Shown here in pieces: positions 1-12,600 of a stretch of 64,000 nt of DNA. Every line of letters starts with the position of its first letter. The first letter of the stretch is position 1. Source of the DNA: Epiperipatus broadwayi. Its lineage: Eukaryota > Onychophora > Udeonychophora > Euonychophora > Peripatidae. A model generated the notes under the pieces. That model searched no databases. It worked only from the letters and a program-made list of their open reading frames with translations, and was not told the origin of the DNA. The stretch spans positions 870,001-934,000 of the forward strand of contig JAQFVV010000186.1 in the NCBI GenBank assembly GCA_028023455.1. Direction: 5' to 3'. A program made the position numbers and the translations under genes.

Positions 1-147
1 GCCCAGCATTTATCTAATACTTAACTATTAAGTTGAAAATCTGAACATTTTAGACATCTATATGTCTTCAAATCCAGCTGTCTAACTTAAATAGCTACAT
101 GGATCTGAACAAACTTCTGCTACACCATATATTGATAGCCTTAGCAA
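1..147 (+). repeat. Arm of hairpin repeat family A1
   Basis: This stretch matches 42262-42403 with scattered substitutions: both start with GCCCAGCA and share TAACTATTAAGT, the ATATGTCTTC block and the TCTAACTTAAATAGC block. At 42 kb it forms one arm of a long palindrome that carries hammerhead-like motifs. Here only one arm is present and it is cut by the window edge. Confidence 0.75.
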
Positions 148-195
148 TATAAATCACCCAAACCTCAAAAGCTAAACTATAATAATAAAGACCTC

Positions 196-493
196 AAGTC
201 ATATATCATGTGATTTAATTTAATAAGCTTGTATTACAAATGTAATATAATGACCATGCTAATAGCTTGAGTTAGTATTTTAGATCTAGTGTCTGAATAT
301 CCTAGTGCCTCACTGATGAGAGCCATTAGCTCAAAACCGGTTTGGGGTAGGGATAATCCTATATAGAGATTCTAAGTGTTTTCCTTTGTGGCATTTATCA
401 GAAAAGCTTGTTTAGAGCTATTAGCTTGCTCATTATATTACATTTGCAATACAAGCTTTATAAATTAAATTATGTGGTGTATGACTTGATTTT
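196..493. repeat. Small hairpin enclosing hammerhead relic (family A1)
   Basis: About 70-80 bp at 196-268 (containing GCTTGTATTACAAATGTAAT) is repeated in inverted orientation at 413-493. The loop holds a hammerhead-like motif at 298-355. The outer module, with a CATATATCATGTGA core, recurs at 42079-42140. Penelope-like retroelements are known to carry hammerheads in their pseudo-LTRs, and PLE endonuclease remains lie about 1.2 kb downstream on the same strand, so this may be a decayed PLE terminal region. Confidence 0.6.
298..355 (+). ncRNA. Hammerhead ribozyme relic (family A1, copy 1)
   Basis: The C3-A9 core CTGATGA is at 313-319. Stem II GAGC/GCTC (320-323 with 329-332) closes a CATTA loop. 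The GAAA position reads AAAA (333-336), so G12 is changed to A. Stem III is the palindrome ACCGGT (336-341) and the cleavage-site nucleotide H17 would be T342. Proximal stem I is CCTCA (308-312) with TGGGG (343-347); distal stem I is TATCC (298-302) with GGATA (351-355). This is a type I layout with a minimal palindromic stem III, as described for PLE hammerheads. The G12 change predicts loss of cleavage. Confidence 0.65.
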
Positions 494-1519
494 ATTACTA
501 TTAAAAAAATTTATTATATTTTTTATTGAAGAAAATTTAAATGCAATTTAATTCTTTTAGATGGCAGCACCATAAAACGTATTGAATCCTATCTAAAATA
601 AAAAATAAATAAATGTTTTGCTAAAGTTATTAATACATTCTAAAATAAAAAAGAGCATATATATGCAATGTTTTAACTAGATTGGAAATTGGGAAGTGAA
701 TAAACATTGAATTACAAGATTTTATCAGATAGACAAAAAAAAAAAAAGTTAAATAAAAGTTATCTTGAAAGTTGATTGCATCTGATTTTAAAATGTTTTG
801 ACAATAAACTTAATAACATAAATGGAAATTATAATTATTTTGGGATGGGATAAATGCAGCTTGAAAGTTTTAAGCCAATAAATATCACATGACCACCATC
901 TCTTATGCTTACTAGTGCTTATAAATGTTGAAGATATTGAAGAGGAAATAAAGAAATTTCTGATAAAAATTAAAATAGATGATTAGTTTTTAATAAGGAT
1001 CTCAAACCTATGAGATCTAAAGAAAATTGTTAAGCTTTTTGTTTGAACTTTGGGAGATTTAAAAAAAGAGGAGAAAAAAAGTAAAAGTTTTAAAATATGT
1101 ATTTTGAAAAGAGTGGAAAATATAAGTTGAAAGGATAAGGTTACAAACATGCAAACTAAATATTTATTCAATCTACTGTAAGCTTGTTTAAAGATATTTC
1201 TGCTTTGCATAATGATTAGGCTGCAAAAACCATATAACTGTTTATATTGGATTGGCATTATCTTGAGTATTTTCCTCAATATTTTTGAAGAAATGATTCT
1301 ATCAGCATATAGTACTTCATATCCTCTCTATTATATGTTTATGTGCAAACATCTTTATTTGTGCTCCAGATATCCTGATTATCCAATCAGCATTATCTTT
1401 CCCATGCTACATCTCTTACATAGACCAGAGAAAATGAGGACAATCGTAATGGCATCAAATTCCTCAATCTCTATATATAGCATGACTGCCTCCATTTGAA
1501 CTATAAAATGCTCATAAAA
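494..1519. other. AT-rich unassigned stretch
   Basis: No gene is supported. A block at 865-915 (AATATCACATGACCACC) resembles blocks at 7510-7550, 10405-10450 and, inverted, 31650-31690. It appears to be an outer module of the hammerhead-hairpin repeats. The open frame at 1212-1499 has no recognisable domain. Confidence 0.5.
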
Positions 1520-2130
1520 TCTATAAACACGAGGTTTCATCCACCCAAAATCACACTCCAAATCCACACAAACTGACTAAAGCATTCCTGCATCACAACC
1601 TTCATCTTTGAATATTTGAATCAGGCAGAAAGAATAATATTAATGCATATATTTCTGAACTAAGCAATGTTGGCTACAAAGATTCTGCTCTGCTTTAAAC
1701 CATTACAATTTTCTATAATAAATTTGATTCTCCCCCCAATCCCCTGGATTTTTTTTTACATACCCAGTATTATACATAGCATTACTAAAGTCCTCAAGGC
1801 CATGCATCAAGTTGCACCTTGTAAATCATTGCCCTTGCATTGTTTATTCAATAAATCAAAAGACTGTCTACCAATGGACCTTAACTCCCAAATAGTATAC
1901 AAAATTGAGTGCCAATATCCAGCTTGTCATTCCATCTACTATGTGGAATCTGGGCCGACTTATCAACACATATTGCTCAGCACATAACTTTGCAATAAAA
2001 TTAAAACACATGCTGACACTCATTTCAATCTTCTTTGAGCACTTATCCACAATTGGCTATGCTTTCGAGCCCACCCACCTTAAAGCCATATGTACTAAGT
2101 GCAACAAATGCAAAATTAAACAAGCATGAC
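1520..2130 (+). pseudogene. Penelope-like element relic, GIY-YIG endonuclease region
   Basis: Decayed C-terminal part of a Penelope-like retrotransposon polyprotein, whose family joins a reverse transcriptase to a GIY-YIG nuclease. From about 1667 one frame reads FYIPSI...VLKAMHQVAPCKS..., the usual linker before the nuclease, then QIVYKIECQYPACHSIYYVESG, where VYKI and IYYVESG stand for the GIY and YIG parts (normally YIGETGR). After a frameshift near 1965 the next frame has FFEHLSTIGYAF, matching the conserved EH-x4-GH-x-F segment. Upstream, about 1540-1690, a third frame gives AERINN and GYKDSALL, like the thumb region. Frameshifts and stops make it non-functional. Confidence 0.65.
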
Positions 2131-2639
2131 ACATTTCCTTGGATAAACACTTCATCAACAAACAGGATGCCTGGGTCTGCCTTTCCAAGAAATAACTTAC
2201 CCAACCTACATAATCAAAAATGCAAACATTATGTAAATCAACCTGCACCCAATGTATATGTACCCAAACTTTCATTACAATTATGGCCATGTTTATGACT
2301 TTATTAAGTCAAAAGTATGTTAAGCACATTTTGCTAAATTAATATTATTAAAGCTTTGTTCTATACTTTTCGTGTGTATATTTATTACATTTTCTAGAGA
2401 TAAAGCAAGTATATTTATAATTACAGGTTTTTTTTATATGTAATTGATGATAAAGTGGATTTTCAAAATTTAAATCTTATTACATATAATATTTTTTTAT
2501 GATTGGACTTTTATTTTATATTTCCAAATCCTGTGTTAATGAGGTTTCTGTTTAATAATGCTTCATATTACTTTTCCACATGCTTCTATATACATTTTCA
2601 TTGGATTTGGAAATTGACATTATAGACATTCCTAATTTA
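2131..2639. other. AT-rich unassigned stretch
   Basis: No domain is recognisable. It may include the 3' untranslated part of the PLE relic to its left. Confidence 0.4.
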
Positions 2640-3955
2640 TTTAAAATATTGGATGATTTTATTAAACAACAATATTTTATACTATCTATAAATAAAAAAG
2701 ATATTAGAAATGACAGACCTATCAGCCTTTTATCAGTTTTATATAAAATTTTCATCAAGATAATTACAACTTGTCTACAGAAAACATTGGATTTCCACCA
2801 ACTAAGAGAACAAGCTGGATTTAAAAGTGGTTTTAGTACAGTAGATCATATTCATGTATTGAGAGAAGTTATAAAAAGAACAAACGAATATGAGTTGCCA
2901 TTATGCTTTGGATTTGGCATTTGATTCTATAAACATTTTTTCAGTGATTAAAGCATTGGATCATTAAGGTATAGATCCAGGATATTGTCATATTTTAAAG
3001 AATATTTATAAAAATGCAACAGTTAACAATTAGTTATATAATGATACTAGAAAAATCAGCATTGAGAAGGGTGTAAGATAGGGTGACTCCATATCTCCAA
3101 AACTTTTTACAGTAGTACTGCAAGACATATTTTGTGGATTAAAATGGGAAGCTAAAGGAGTGGACGTAAATGAAGATTATTTAAGTCATTTAGATTTTGC
3201 AAATGATAGTTGTTTTTGAAAATAATACTTTAGATCTTCAAGAAATGTTGCAGGAATTATCAGATGAAAGTAGGAAAGTAGGACTAAAGATAAATGTTAA
3301 AAAGACTAAAGTAATGTTTAATGGATTTTCTCAAAACATGAAAATAAAGATTGATTGTGATAGAAGAAGTTAACAGCTACTAATACCTTGGTCATATTAT
3401 TAATACAGATGGTTACATAATGGATAAAATTAATCATAGAATTAAACTTGGTTGGAGTGCTTTTGGTAGAAATATTTTGATGCTAAAAGGAAATATGCCT
3501 ATGGGTTTGAAAAGGTTTTTAATAAATGTGTTTTACCATTTCTTACTTATGAATCTAAGATTTGGACACTTAATAGAAGAGCAATACAGAGACTTCAGAC
3601 CACTCAAAGAAATATGAAGAGAGCATGTTGGGAGTAACAAGAAGAGATCGAAAACACATTATATGGGCAAAAAAAAACAAACAGGTGTTACTGACCTCAT
3701 TGAAAAAATTAAAAGACTGAAGTGGAGTTGGGCTGGACTGATAGTAGATGGACAATTGAAATCTTAAACTGGATTCCAAGAGACCATAAAAGACCCAGAA
3801 AGAGTCTACATATGAGATGGATAGATGAAATAAGAAAGTGTGCAGGGAATAATGTGGAGAAGAGAAGCTAAAGATCAGAGATGATGAAATGAACTTGGAG
3901 AGACCTTCTTCATCATGCAGTGGATTGATAATTGTTGATGATGGCTTTAAAATAT
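2640..3955 (+). pseudogene. RTE-type LINE relic (RTE-A, copy 1), reverse transcriptase to 3' end
   Basis: A 5'-truncated non-LTR retrotransposon. Frame pieces read DIRNDRPISLLSVLYK, EQAGFKSGFSTVDHI, then GDSISPKLFT, ASNLDLQEMLQELSD-like text, KINVKKTKVMFNGFSQ and finally the 3' terminal tryptophan/arginine-rich region, all collinear with the copies at 48472-52035 (minus) and 55339-56320 (plus). The catalytic aspartates lie near 3195 (LDFAND, normally FADD) and are damaged. There are many frameshifts and stops. It ends near TTGATGATGG, the GAT-rich 3' terminus of this family. Confidence 0.85.
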
Positions 3956-4503
3956 AACCACATATAGAATAAAATGCCTATTTTCTATTTGTATAAATAA
4001 AAAATATTGCTACATTGAATTGTAGAATAAATACAAGTTAATTAATCATATATGATTATTGATAATAAGATTGATATATGAAATCGGAATCTTATGTATC
4101 CAATTGTTGTAGAGAATTACCATTAGATTGCCAATATTATTTATTAGAAAGCAAATTAGTGACAAATAACGTCCTGTTTAATAGTATATATATATATCAT
4201 TAAAAACCAGTCAACACTTAAACAATCCCAATATCAATATTTACAATCAACAATATCAAACTGTTGTCAAGGCAACTTCCTTTTAACAATTAAAGTTGTC
4301 ATACATATTTATATAGACACTTAAAGATTATAACTTGACAACATAGATTGAAATTTTTGATACAAAGAAGTTCAAATAAACCTTTTTGAACAGGTAAATA
4401 TAATCTGTTCCGAATGCAGACTAATAAACAGTTAATTATAACATTATAAATTGCAATTATAATTTTCAAATTGCACTTAAAGTATTACTTAAATAATAAG
4501 TGT
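3956..4503. other. AT-rich stretch with half a MITE
   Basis: 4197-4262 (CCAGTCAACACTTAAACAAT and following bases) is a half copy of the palindromic element at 4504-4705. Nothing else is recognisable. Confidence 0.5.
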
Positions 4504-4705
4504 AATAATGCTTAAGTTTAAATATGTTTGTAAGTAATCATTAAAAGCCTGTCAACATTTAAACAATCACAATATCAATAACAACCAACAATTTCAAATT
4601 GTTGTTAAGTTTGAGATTGTTGATTGATATTGATACTGGAATTGTCTAAGGGTTGACTGGTTTCTAATGATTACTTATAAACCCATTTAGCCTTGAACAT
4701 TATTA
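4504..4705. repeat. Palindromic MITE-like element
   Basis: Two roughly 95-100 bp arms run from AATAATGCTTAAG at 4504 to the inverse CTTGAACATTATTA at 4705, meeting in the middle near 4607, with about 80-85 % arm identity by eye. There is no coding potential. A half copy is at 4197-4262 and a short end fragment at about 58790-58815. This is typical of a foldback or miniature inverted-repeat transposon; the superfamily is unknown. Confidence 0.7.
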
Positions 4706-4818
4706 CTTTTATTATATATATTATAGGGGATTTGAATACAGATTTTCAAGTTCCCTTCAGCTATCCATTTTATTTCAAATCATCAGTGCACATGGCCACA
4801 GACATGTGAAAAAGATAA

Positions 4819-4878
4819 ATTATCTCCAATGTACCATATTTCATGCTGAACCAGCACTCATCAGTTGGTCCAGATCAT
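4819..4878 (-). ncRNA. Hammerhead ribozyme relic (family B, copy 1)
   Basis: Read on the minus strand: distal stem I ATGATC (4878-4873), proximal CCAA (4868-4865), core CTGATGA (4864-4858), stem II GTGCTG-GTT-CAGCAT (six pairs, 4857-4843), GAAA (4842-4839), a short stem III region and TTGG (4829-4826) closing stem I. GATAAT (4824-4819) gives five of six distal pairs. Both conserved core strands are intact. Stem III has one extra base compared with sister copies, so the U16.1 position is doubtful. Confidence 0.6.
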
Positions 4879-5111
4879 CATCTCCCACACACATATATAA
4901 TCAGTCCTCGGTTTGCATTAAGATAGTAAATCTTCAAACTTTAATGGATCATCAGCATGGGATTTGGGCATTCCATCATCAGATTTTCAATGGTATGGAT
5001 AGCTGAAGAGTTGGAGGGTGAAGTAGATTGAAACATGCCCATTAAAGTTTGAAGATTTGCTATCTTAATATAAACCAAGCACTGATTATATATGTGTGGG
5101 GAGGGGAGATA

Positions 5112-5170
5112 ATGATCTGGACCAACTGTTGAGTGCTGGGTGAGCATGAAATATGTATATTAGAGATCAT
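5112..5170 (+). ncRNA. Hammerhead ribozyme relic (family B, copy 2)
   Basis: Distal stem I ATGATC (5112-5117) pairs perfectly with GATCAT (5165-5170). Proximal CCAA (5122-5125) faces TTAG (5160-5163). The core reads CTGTTGA (5126-5132), so A6 is changed to T. Stem II is 5133-5147, GAAA is 5148-5151, stem III is ATA/TAT around TG, and H17 is A5159. The core change predicts inactivity. Confidence 0.6.
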
Positions 5171-5272
5171 TTATTTTTTTCACATGTGTGTGGTCAAGTG
5201 CATTGATGCTTTGAGATAGAGTATATAGCTGAAGGTAGCTTAAAAATCTGTGTTCAAATCCCCTATAATTAC

Positions 5273-7520
5273 AGTTAAACTCCAGGTATATAAAGTATGT
5301 CTCTAATTTAAATAAATAAACTATATATATGAGCTGTGTAACTTGTTCATTAGAAAAATATAAACTGGGTGTTTCAAAAATGCATTCAAAGGGGCTGATC
5401 AATAGTTGTTCATATAATTGAGCTAAGTAAAAGATGCAATAAAAATAAAATTGGAAATAAATAAATATACATTGTAACGATCGACATGAATAGATATCCG
5501 CAAAATCACCGCCCGGGAAACTTAAACCACCACAATCTACATACTATTTCATTTCCTTTTTTAGGCTCGGTGATCAGGGAGAGGTACAGACTCTTAAAAT
5601 TAGATTACAAATATATGACTTCACTGTGGCAAACAAGACACTCAATACAATAGATATATATGATACAAACACTTTATTAGTAATAAAATTACTAATAAAA
5701 AAAATGCCTACCGCTTAATTTTATTGCTAGACTTATAAGATAGTGGGATTATATTTCTTGATGAGTACATATGTAAAAGTTTCACTGTATAACATATGTA
5801 TAAATAGGGGACCTCGGGTGATGTATCTATTTTGATCTTTGGGGCAGATGTCCCTCAAGCAGGTACATAATAATACATAAAGCAACGTAAGTCTAATTAA
5901 CTCAGAAAATATGGTTAAATAGATAAATGCATAACTCTCATGATCATGACCAATTAAATGCTGAAATATCAAGCTTTAACATACACAAGGGATAAGGAAG
6001 GCGGTACTGAGTTGCGCGATGTCATATCCAAGTCTTATAATAAAGCAACGACACTTTGGCGAAGTTGAATGGGTCGTGGAATGAAAGAATGAACATCTTC
6101 ATATAATCCTTACTAATTCTCATTAACAGGCAGGAACGATCCACTGCACTGGTAACAAGAAATAATAAGACCCTCTGCGTCTGAAAAAAATGAAAGGAAT
6201 GTTCCGGCATTTGCGTGGAACTCATTTAGCATGAACCCGTCAAATTAAATTTTCCGAAGCAGGGATATACCCTTGTTGAAAAACGCAATAAAATAAAACA
6301 TGAAATTAGACAACCCAGTAACGCTATATTTGTATATAATGAATATTTGGCCTTAAAATTGAATTTATAAAACGTAAATGATCATACCATAAGTTTATAA
6401 TATGCAGACATCTATTCTATAGACTAAACCAAGGCCTACGCACTTATGGTATATAATAAAAAGATTTTTGTAAAGAAATTATTCCCTGCTTAGAGATCCG
6501 CCCCATAGGTCTTACATATATTAGGAATTTTTCATACGATAGCCTACTATGATAATATATTAAACTGGATTGTATTAAGTTTTATAGAATTAAACTATTG
6601 TATCAGTATATATATATGTCAAAGAAATAGAAACGAAGTTTTAACTTTTAACTTCGAACATTAAATTTTATTTTACAAACTGCTGGTTGTTTAAAAATCA
6701 CCTGCACGCAGTAAACATATATAATTGTTTCTTCCCAAAACAGAAAATAAAGATTGCTTTTAAACATTTTAACGCTCGATCTTATTTTTTTTAAATTTGA
6801 AAGTTTTATATAAACCATTGTAATTGCTGTCATTTTTAAAAGAACCGATTTTAAATTGGCAAATTTAAAATCGCAAATAAAATTAAAGCACAAATTAGAA
6901 CCAGAGAAAGAGGATTTAAATATCTTGCGTTTATTTAATCACTGGGCTTTTCTTTAGATAATGTCAAATATTTTAATCATTGAAATATTTTACAAAATTT
7001 ATCTCCGTCTGATTCTTAAACAATAAGTCTAGCAAAATTTAAGAAAGATTGAGTACATATTGCAATAATCGATCTTCCTTACTACAAACAATTAATTAAG
7101 CGTGCGTTAAGAAAATATTTAAATAATGCAATAAAATATCTAAATAAGAAAATATTTCAATAATGCAACAAGATATCTAAATAATACAGAAACATTTTTT
7201 TTTACAGAATGACTAATATATAATTATTTAAAGCAAAGAAAGGGAATAATAAAGAGGCTTTAATCATTTACCGGTAGCATTATATACTAGGGGCTTCCTT
7301 TTGATGGCGACAAAATAGTATATCAGTAATTTGGATGGTCAAATGTAGGCAAGGACTTGATCGGCCTAACATTCTATAGTACGAGAGAAATTTCATACTC
7401 AGCTTATTGAGCGATGGCCAGAGAAATTGCGGCGTTCTACACTCATAGCTTGATGTAATTTAACAGCTTAAAACTTTACAACATTACTGCTTCTAATAAT
7501 TAGTATAATATAAAAGCCAC
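5273..7520. other. Unassigned stretch with less AT-rich islands
   Basis: No gene or clear element. 5475-5600 (TGTAACGATCG..., GCCCGGGAAAC) and 7270-7440 (TGGCGACAAAAT, GCGATGGCCAGAG) are richer in G+C than their surroundings. They recall LTR or primer-binding regions of a Gypsy-like element, but I see no matching LTR pair and no pol frames, so this is only a suspicion. Confidence 0.25.
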
Positions 7521-7569
7521 CAAACATCACATGATCACCATTTCTTATGTTTACTCATAATTGTTATTA

Positions 7570-7824
7570 AACAGGAAAACTTTCCATACCGTAGTGCCAC
7601 TCAGTGTAAGCCAGAGCAATTAATGGATGCCAAAAGGCTGGATCTAGGTGCAGTGTTCTCAGATCCAAAGCTCCTCATTGATGAAAGCCACAAGCTAAAA
7701 ACTAGACTGGAGATATTGGACAAGTAGGCACTAGATAGGGATTTTATGCACAAGACTTCTGGCATCCATTAATTACTCTGGCTTATACTGAGTGGTACTA
7801 TTGTATGGAGAGTTTTGCCTGTTT
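7570..7824. repeat. Hairpin repeat enclosing hammerhead relic (family A2)
   Basis: The left arm (7570-7640: AACAGGAAAACTTTCC, GTAGTGCCACTCAGTG, ATTAATGGATGCCA) is repeated inverted at 7755-7824 (TGGCATCCATTAAT, ACTGAGTGGTAC, TTTTGCCTGTT). The interior holds a hammerhead-like motif. A partial copy in the other orientation is at 31496-31645. Confidence 0.75.
7664..7720 (+). ncRNA. Hammerhead ribozyme relic (family A2, copy 1)
   Basis: Distal stem I TCCAA (7664-7668) with TTGGA (7716-7720); proximal CCTCA (7673-7677) with TGGAG (7708-7712). The core reads TTGATGA (7678-7684, C3 changed), stem II is AGC/GCT, and the GAAA position is AAAA (7698-7701). Stem III reads ACTAGA, which is ACTAGT in the sister copy at 31 kb. 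Several core changes make it inactive, but the helices match the family. Confidence 0.55.
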
Positions 7825-9129
7825 TATAAAAGTTGAGTTGATCTAAATACTATAATTTATATTAGGTGTAATTTGCAATGATCGTGTTGAGTACTACTAA
7901 ATTATTATAAATGTGGAACTAAGCTAAATAATAATAAATAAATAAAACATATTTTAAAAAAAGTAATCTAAATACTGAAAAAATTAGCACAAAATATCTC
8001 AATAGATCTTTGTAAAGATACGTGTGGCAAATAAATACCAATACTAAATAAATAATTTATTATAAGTTCAAGAATACAACTGTTTTATTGAAATGCAACC
8101 CTTATTATAACAACAACCAGCCACTTCCATCTAATTGATCATTCTGAAATAAGTTAATTCGATCAAGACAGGTGATCATCTTCATTAATTAATTAAATTG
8201 ACTCTGGCTACTTTCAACAAATAATAATAATCATTTTATTAGTCCCTGAATGAGAAAAAACAAAATTTAAGTATAAATTTTTATACATTAATGACATTAA
8301 GATCTGTGGTTAAATCTAAAAGAAAATATTTTGTATTCATTAAAAAGTCCTAATATCTATAAGTATTTTAAGTCATAAAGCGTTTATTCTGCAGTTATAA
8401 ATTACTATAAATTTCTATTGAGAATAAAATAATTTTTATTTTTCATTTAATTGTATATTTAATATTACTATTAAATTATTGATATTATAAATATTATGAA
8501 TTTGAGAACGATTTAAAACAACTTTATTGAATAGATTCCATGAATTATATTTGAGTATGTGTGTTTTCATGTTTGCTGCAAACTAATAACCTTAACTGTA
8601 ATTATTTAAAATGTGTTCTTGGATATAAATAAAACAAGATGTGAATAAATCTTGCCAATGGAGAAATACCATTTTATAATCTAGTAGTGAAGAAACATGA
8701 ATTTTTGATAAATACAATAATAACTTATTCTCACTGTTAAAGCTATAAGTTTTGCAATGGAGATTAAACGTTTTCTATATTGAGCATGAACGCATAATTT
8801 ATAATCAAATTATTTTTTTCATAGAGACTATTTTGAGTTAATAATAAAGTTTTGTGGAGTGTCTTTTTCACTATAATACTGAATCCTACTGAATCTAATA
8901 TAATGATAATGTCCTATAAAGTGAATTCCTTTTATTGTTTAAAATATAAAGTATTTAAAGAATTCTTTCTTACTTAAGATTAAAAGAAAATACTTTTATT
9001 CATATAAACATATTTAAAAATAAATAAATTTTCTCCAACTTTCACAAATAAAAGCATAAAGTGCTCATATTTAGAAATATTCTTAGTTATACTAACATCA
9101 ATCAAATACCCAATAGTACTCTGTCCTAT
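7825..9129. other. AT-rich unassigned stretch
   Basis: No open frame of note, no repeat structure and no recognisable element. Confidence 0.4.
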
Positions 9130-9665
9130 AGATAGGTCCAGAGAACAGTCACATCATCTATTTCTGCATTCTGCTGTCTTTATTAAGCTCTTCAATTCTA
9201 CGTAACTCTTCCCATCTCTTATATGATCCAGAAATTCCAATCATTTCTCTTATCTCTTCTTATTTCCACTTACCCTACCTTCCAAAACATTTTTCATTAA
9301 ACTATACTTTCTTTTTAATATATGTCCAATCCAGTTTTTTTTTCTATTTCTAATTTCTCAACCAATCTTCTTTTTATTATATTTGCAAAACTCTTTATTT
9401 GTTATTTTATTCATCCAACTCATTTTTCTATTCTTCTTCATGACCACATCTCAAAGACTACCAAATATGTTCCTAATTTTATTATTGTATCCATGTTTTA
9501 CAACCATACCTTAATTATTGTTTCAAAAATCCACAAAATATTTTCTTTCTCTTAATCAATGCCATTTTTATCAATGCTATTTTTTTTTAACTTCATCTTC
9601 ATTTCTTCCATTTTCACTCAACCAGCTATCCAAATATTGAAATCATATATAAATTTACTTTCTAA
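9130..9665 (-). pseudogene. RTE/BovB-like LINE C-terminal relic (RTE-B)
   Basis: Translating the minus strand gives, in order and across frameshifts: KYLGSW/ENGRNEDEV-like text, YGCKTW, SLEMWS-RRIEK-SWMNKITNKEF, then WIGHILKRKYSLMKNVLEGR followed by VSGNKKR, and SYVELKSL. This is the conserved tail of RTE/BovB-type reverse transcriptases (EMW-x-RR-x-E-x-ISW, then GH-x-LR...LEG+V-x-G-x-+-x-R). The text differs from RTE-A, so it is a separate lineage. Only the 3' part survives, with stops and at least two frameshifts. On the plus strand it shows as a pyrimidine-rich block. Confidence 0.7.
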
Positions 9666-12600
9666 TAATTTTAATCAAACAAAAATAAATTACAGCCTAT
9701 TAATTATGTAATACTAATAATATAAACATATTCATGGAACAACTAAGTCTGATTCCTAAAGAATTATTAAATAAACATACAGTTAATGCCCACCTTCTTG
9801 CATCAATATGAATGGATTGGCATTAATACAAGAAAATGGGAAGATTGTGAATTATTATTATAGCAATGTCCAGACTTAATTAATCCATAAATAGATTTAT
9901 AGAAATTAGAATGTTTTTTCATACACATAACAGCAAAGTGGTAAATTTTAAGTTTAAAATGTGAAATTATAATTCTTAAGCATATAAAAATTGATAGAAA
10001 TTGGAATTAAGATTATTTCTAGATATAACTGCTCTATGCTCTTATTTATAAAAGTTGAAAAAAAAGTTTTTATTTTTTATTGCATTTATGTGAATAAGAG
10101 CATTTAGTTATATTTTTTAATATTTTTTATTTTTCTACTTTTTAATTTATATGTGCAACACTGAATTATCAAAATCAATTTTCAGCAAATCATTCAATTT
10201 TAAATTATAGGGAATACCATAGATATCACTGTTATTTATGTTATATATAAAATTAATAATTTAAAATTTTCACTAATTGCTTGCTAAAATTGTTTGCAAA
10301 CTTTAAAAAAAATGTCTTTGACAATATAGATGTATGCAAAGTTTCAACTAGAATGGAAATTGGAAAGCAGGTGAAAATTGAGCTACATAAGAAGTAACAA
10401 CCAGAGTGTAATATAAAAACACTAATCACGTGACCACATTTTTTATGCTTACGCAGTCTCTTAATACAGTAGCAATTTTTTTCAGACAATAGTTCTATGG
10501 CTTGCATTAGGTAGTCCTATTGAAAGAAGAAAGTTGCTATTGTTTTAAATAAAAGCATGTAATAAAAAATAATTAATTTTATAGAGTTCTATTTATCAGA
10601 ATTAACTAACTATAACATGAAAACTATATAAACAAAACAATATCATGTAGTTTTGCTTCAATAATAAAATAGATAATGATTATGATTATGTAATGAAAAG
10701 TTTATGTATTTTATAAATTTATTGATTAGTCTATGAATTAATGATAAAATAATTTGCACCAAAAGCACTACAAATAAAGACATACTTTAACATTACTATC
10801 AGATATATTTTTATAAAAAAATTATTCTGATATTTGCAGTGAGTATATTTTCCTAATTAAAGATTGAATTTATATGCTGCTCCAGTCTAAATACCCATTC
10901 AACATATTAATTTACTTGCTGAAACTCTGTATGCATTAATGTATTTTAAATTTTACTTTAATATTTTATTGTAATTAGTTTTAATAAATGGCAAATAATA
11001 GTACTATTTTATTAATGCACATTTAGGAATAATTATAATAAAAGCTGAAAAGTATCTAAGATATGATTATTAAGTAACAATGGTAATATTAACAGCAATC
11101 ATAATACCATAAAACAAACATATCATCTATCACATTTGGATGACTAGCATAGTTCCATGATTACATCTCAGTGATGATAGGGTATTTTAAGTTTAAAGCA
11201 GATAATGCATCAGCAGGTGAACACATATCCTACAAGGGCCTGGCTATATTTTATGGTAATATATATAATAAATTTAAACTTTATATTATAGACATGTGAA
11301 TGTGTGGATGGGTGTCTTATTTAATATTTAATAATGAAATTTGAATATAGAACAAAAAGAGGATAACAAAAGAAGATAGAAGAAAGGATTTTTTTGTATA
11401 GCATTATTAGTAACATTTTTGAAATAGTAGCTAGGAAAAATTCCAGAAATTTTTATAATTTTTTAAGATTGAATAAACAAATAATTTAATAATATTAATA
11501 ATTAATTAAAGGCTATAATTATCATTAATTAAATTTTGGGGTGGGGGAATCAAAAAACGCGAAAAAGCGGTGCAAATAAAAAGCTAAAAAATGGGAGGGA
11601 ATTATTTTTTCTCTCTTGGCTTAAGCATTGCCAATAGGGTTGAAATTGCTTTTACAGAGAAAATCAAAAACGAAGAGATATGAACAATGATTTTACAAGA
11701 TGAAACTCTGACTAGGTTAGTTATCAGATTTAATCAATGTATTTTTTTGTTTATTGTTATGGTGGCTAGATCAATAGTTGAATACTTTCTTATAGATAAA
11801 ATACTGTTATGATTAAACTGTGTTTTAGATGCTTATAGAATATAAGATTAGTTATTAAAATAATTTGCATTATCAGACAAAAGTGCGAAGATTGTACTTT
11901 AAAGTAATTGTGAAGATAATGTAAAAAAAAAAAAAAAAAGTTTTTTTTTACCTTTGATAGAAAAGAGCCTTTGTTATACACAGATAAACTTGGTAAATTA
12001 TTTTTATAGAAATGAATGACAGTTTTATAATATTTTAATACAAAGATTTAAAAAACAATAACTTATGAATGAATATTTAGTGAATTTATTATCAGCATTT
12101 ATCCAACTTTGTCTTTGGTTAAATAAAATTATATATATTTTTATACTTGTTAAATTGTGGGGAATCAATAAAATGATTAAAAAAAAGACTTTTTGCTTGA
12201 GAGATCATCAGAAGTTCAAGATCAGGAAGTGGATGCTAAAAGTGGAATCAATACTAAGACCTTGCATTTTTCAAAATCTGACACTCAATACTGTACTAAG
12301 CCTTGTAGGCAATAGAATGGTTATAAATAATTTTGCAATTTATTAATAATAATGTTTGTCATGCCCATTTCTTGCTGCACAAATATGGTTTATCCTAATC
12401 TGTAATTCAGGAAAATTTTAGATTCAAATTATCAGGTAAAGAGTTAAAGATTTTAGCCTACAATTGTGCATTGTCTATACAAGTATTTATGATTATGTAA
12501 ATAAAGTTTATTATGTGATCTGTGTAATATGTGCAGATAGTATTTTGTATCATTTTCTCCCAAGAAAGTTGAACACTAGAAAACTTTCTTGCTAAAAGAA

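Larger units (their letters stand above)
4727..5272. repeat. Head-to-head pair of hammerhead/tRNA-like elements (family B)
   Basis: The outer ends are GGGGATTTGAA at 4727 and its inverse TTCAAATCCCC near 5260. Each is a Pol III B-box-like sequence facing outward. Moving inward, each arm has an A-box-like segment (TGTGTGGTCAAGTGC on the right arm), a hammerhead motif, then a shared block (AAGTTTGAAGATTTGCTATC) toward the centre. The right arm reads + and the left arm reads -. Other family members are at 19605-19918, 28313-28790 and 46745-47150. Confidence 0.7.

Noticed and set aside
5475-7450. Possible LTR retrotransposon with a TGGCGAC primer-binding-like site
   Set aside because: No second LTR and no gag or pol frames; kept only as an unassigned stretch.
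12065-12346. 94-codon plus-strand frame
   Set aside because: No known domain and composition follows the background.
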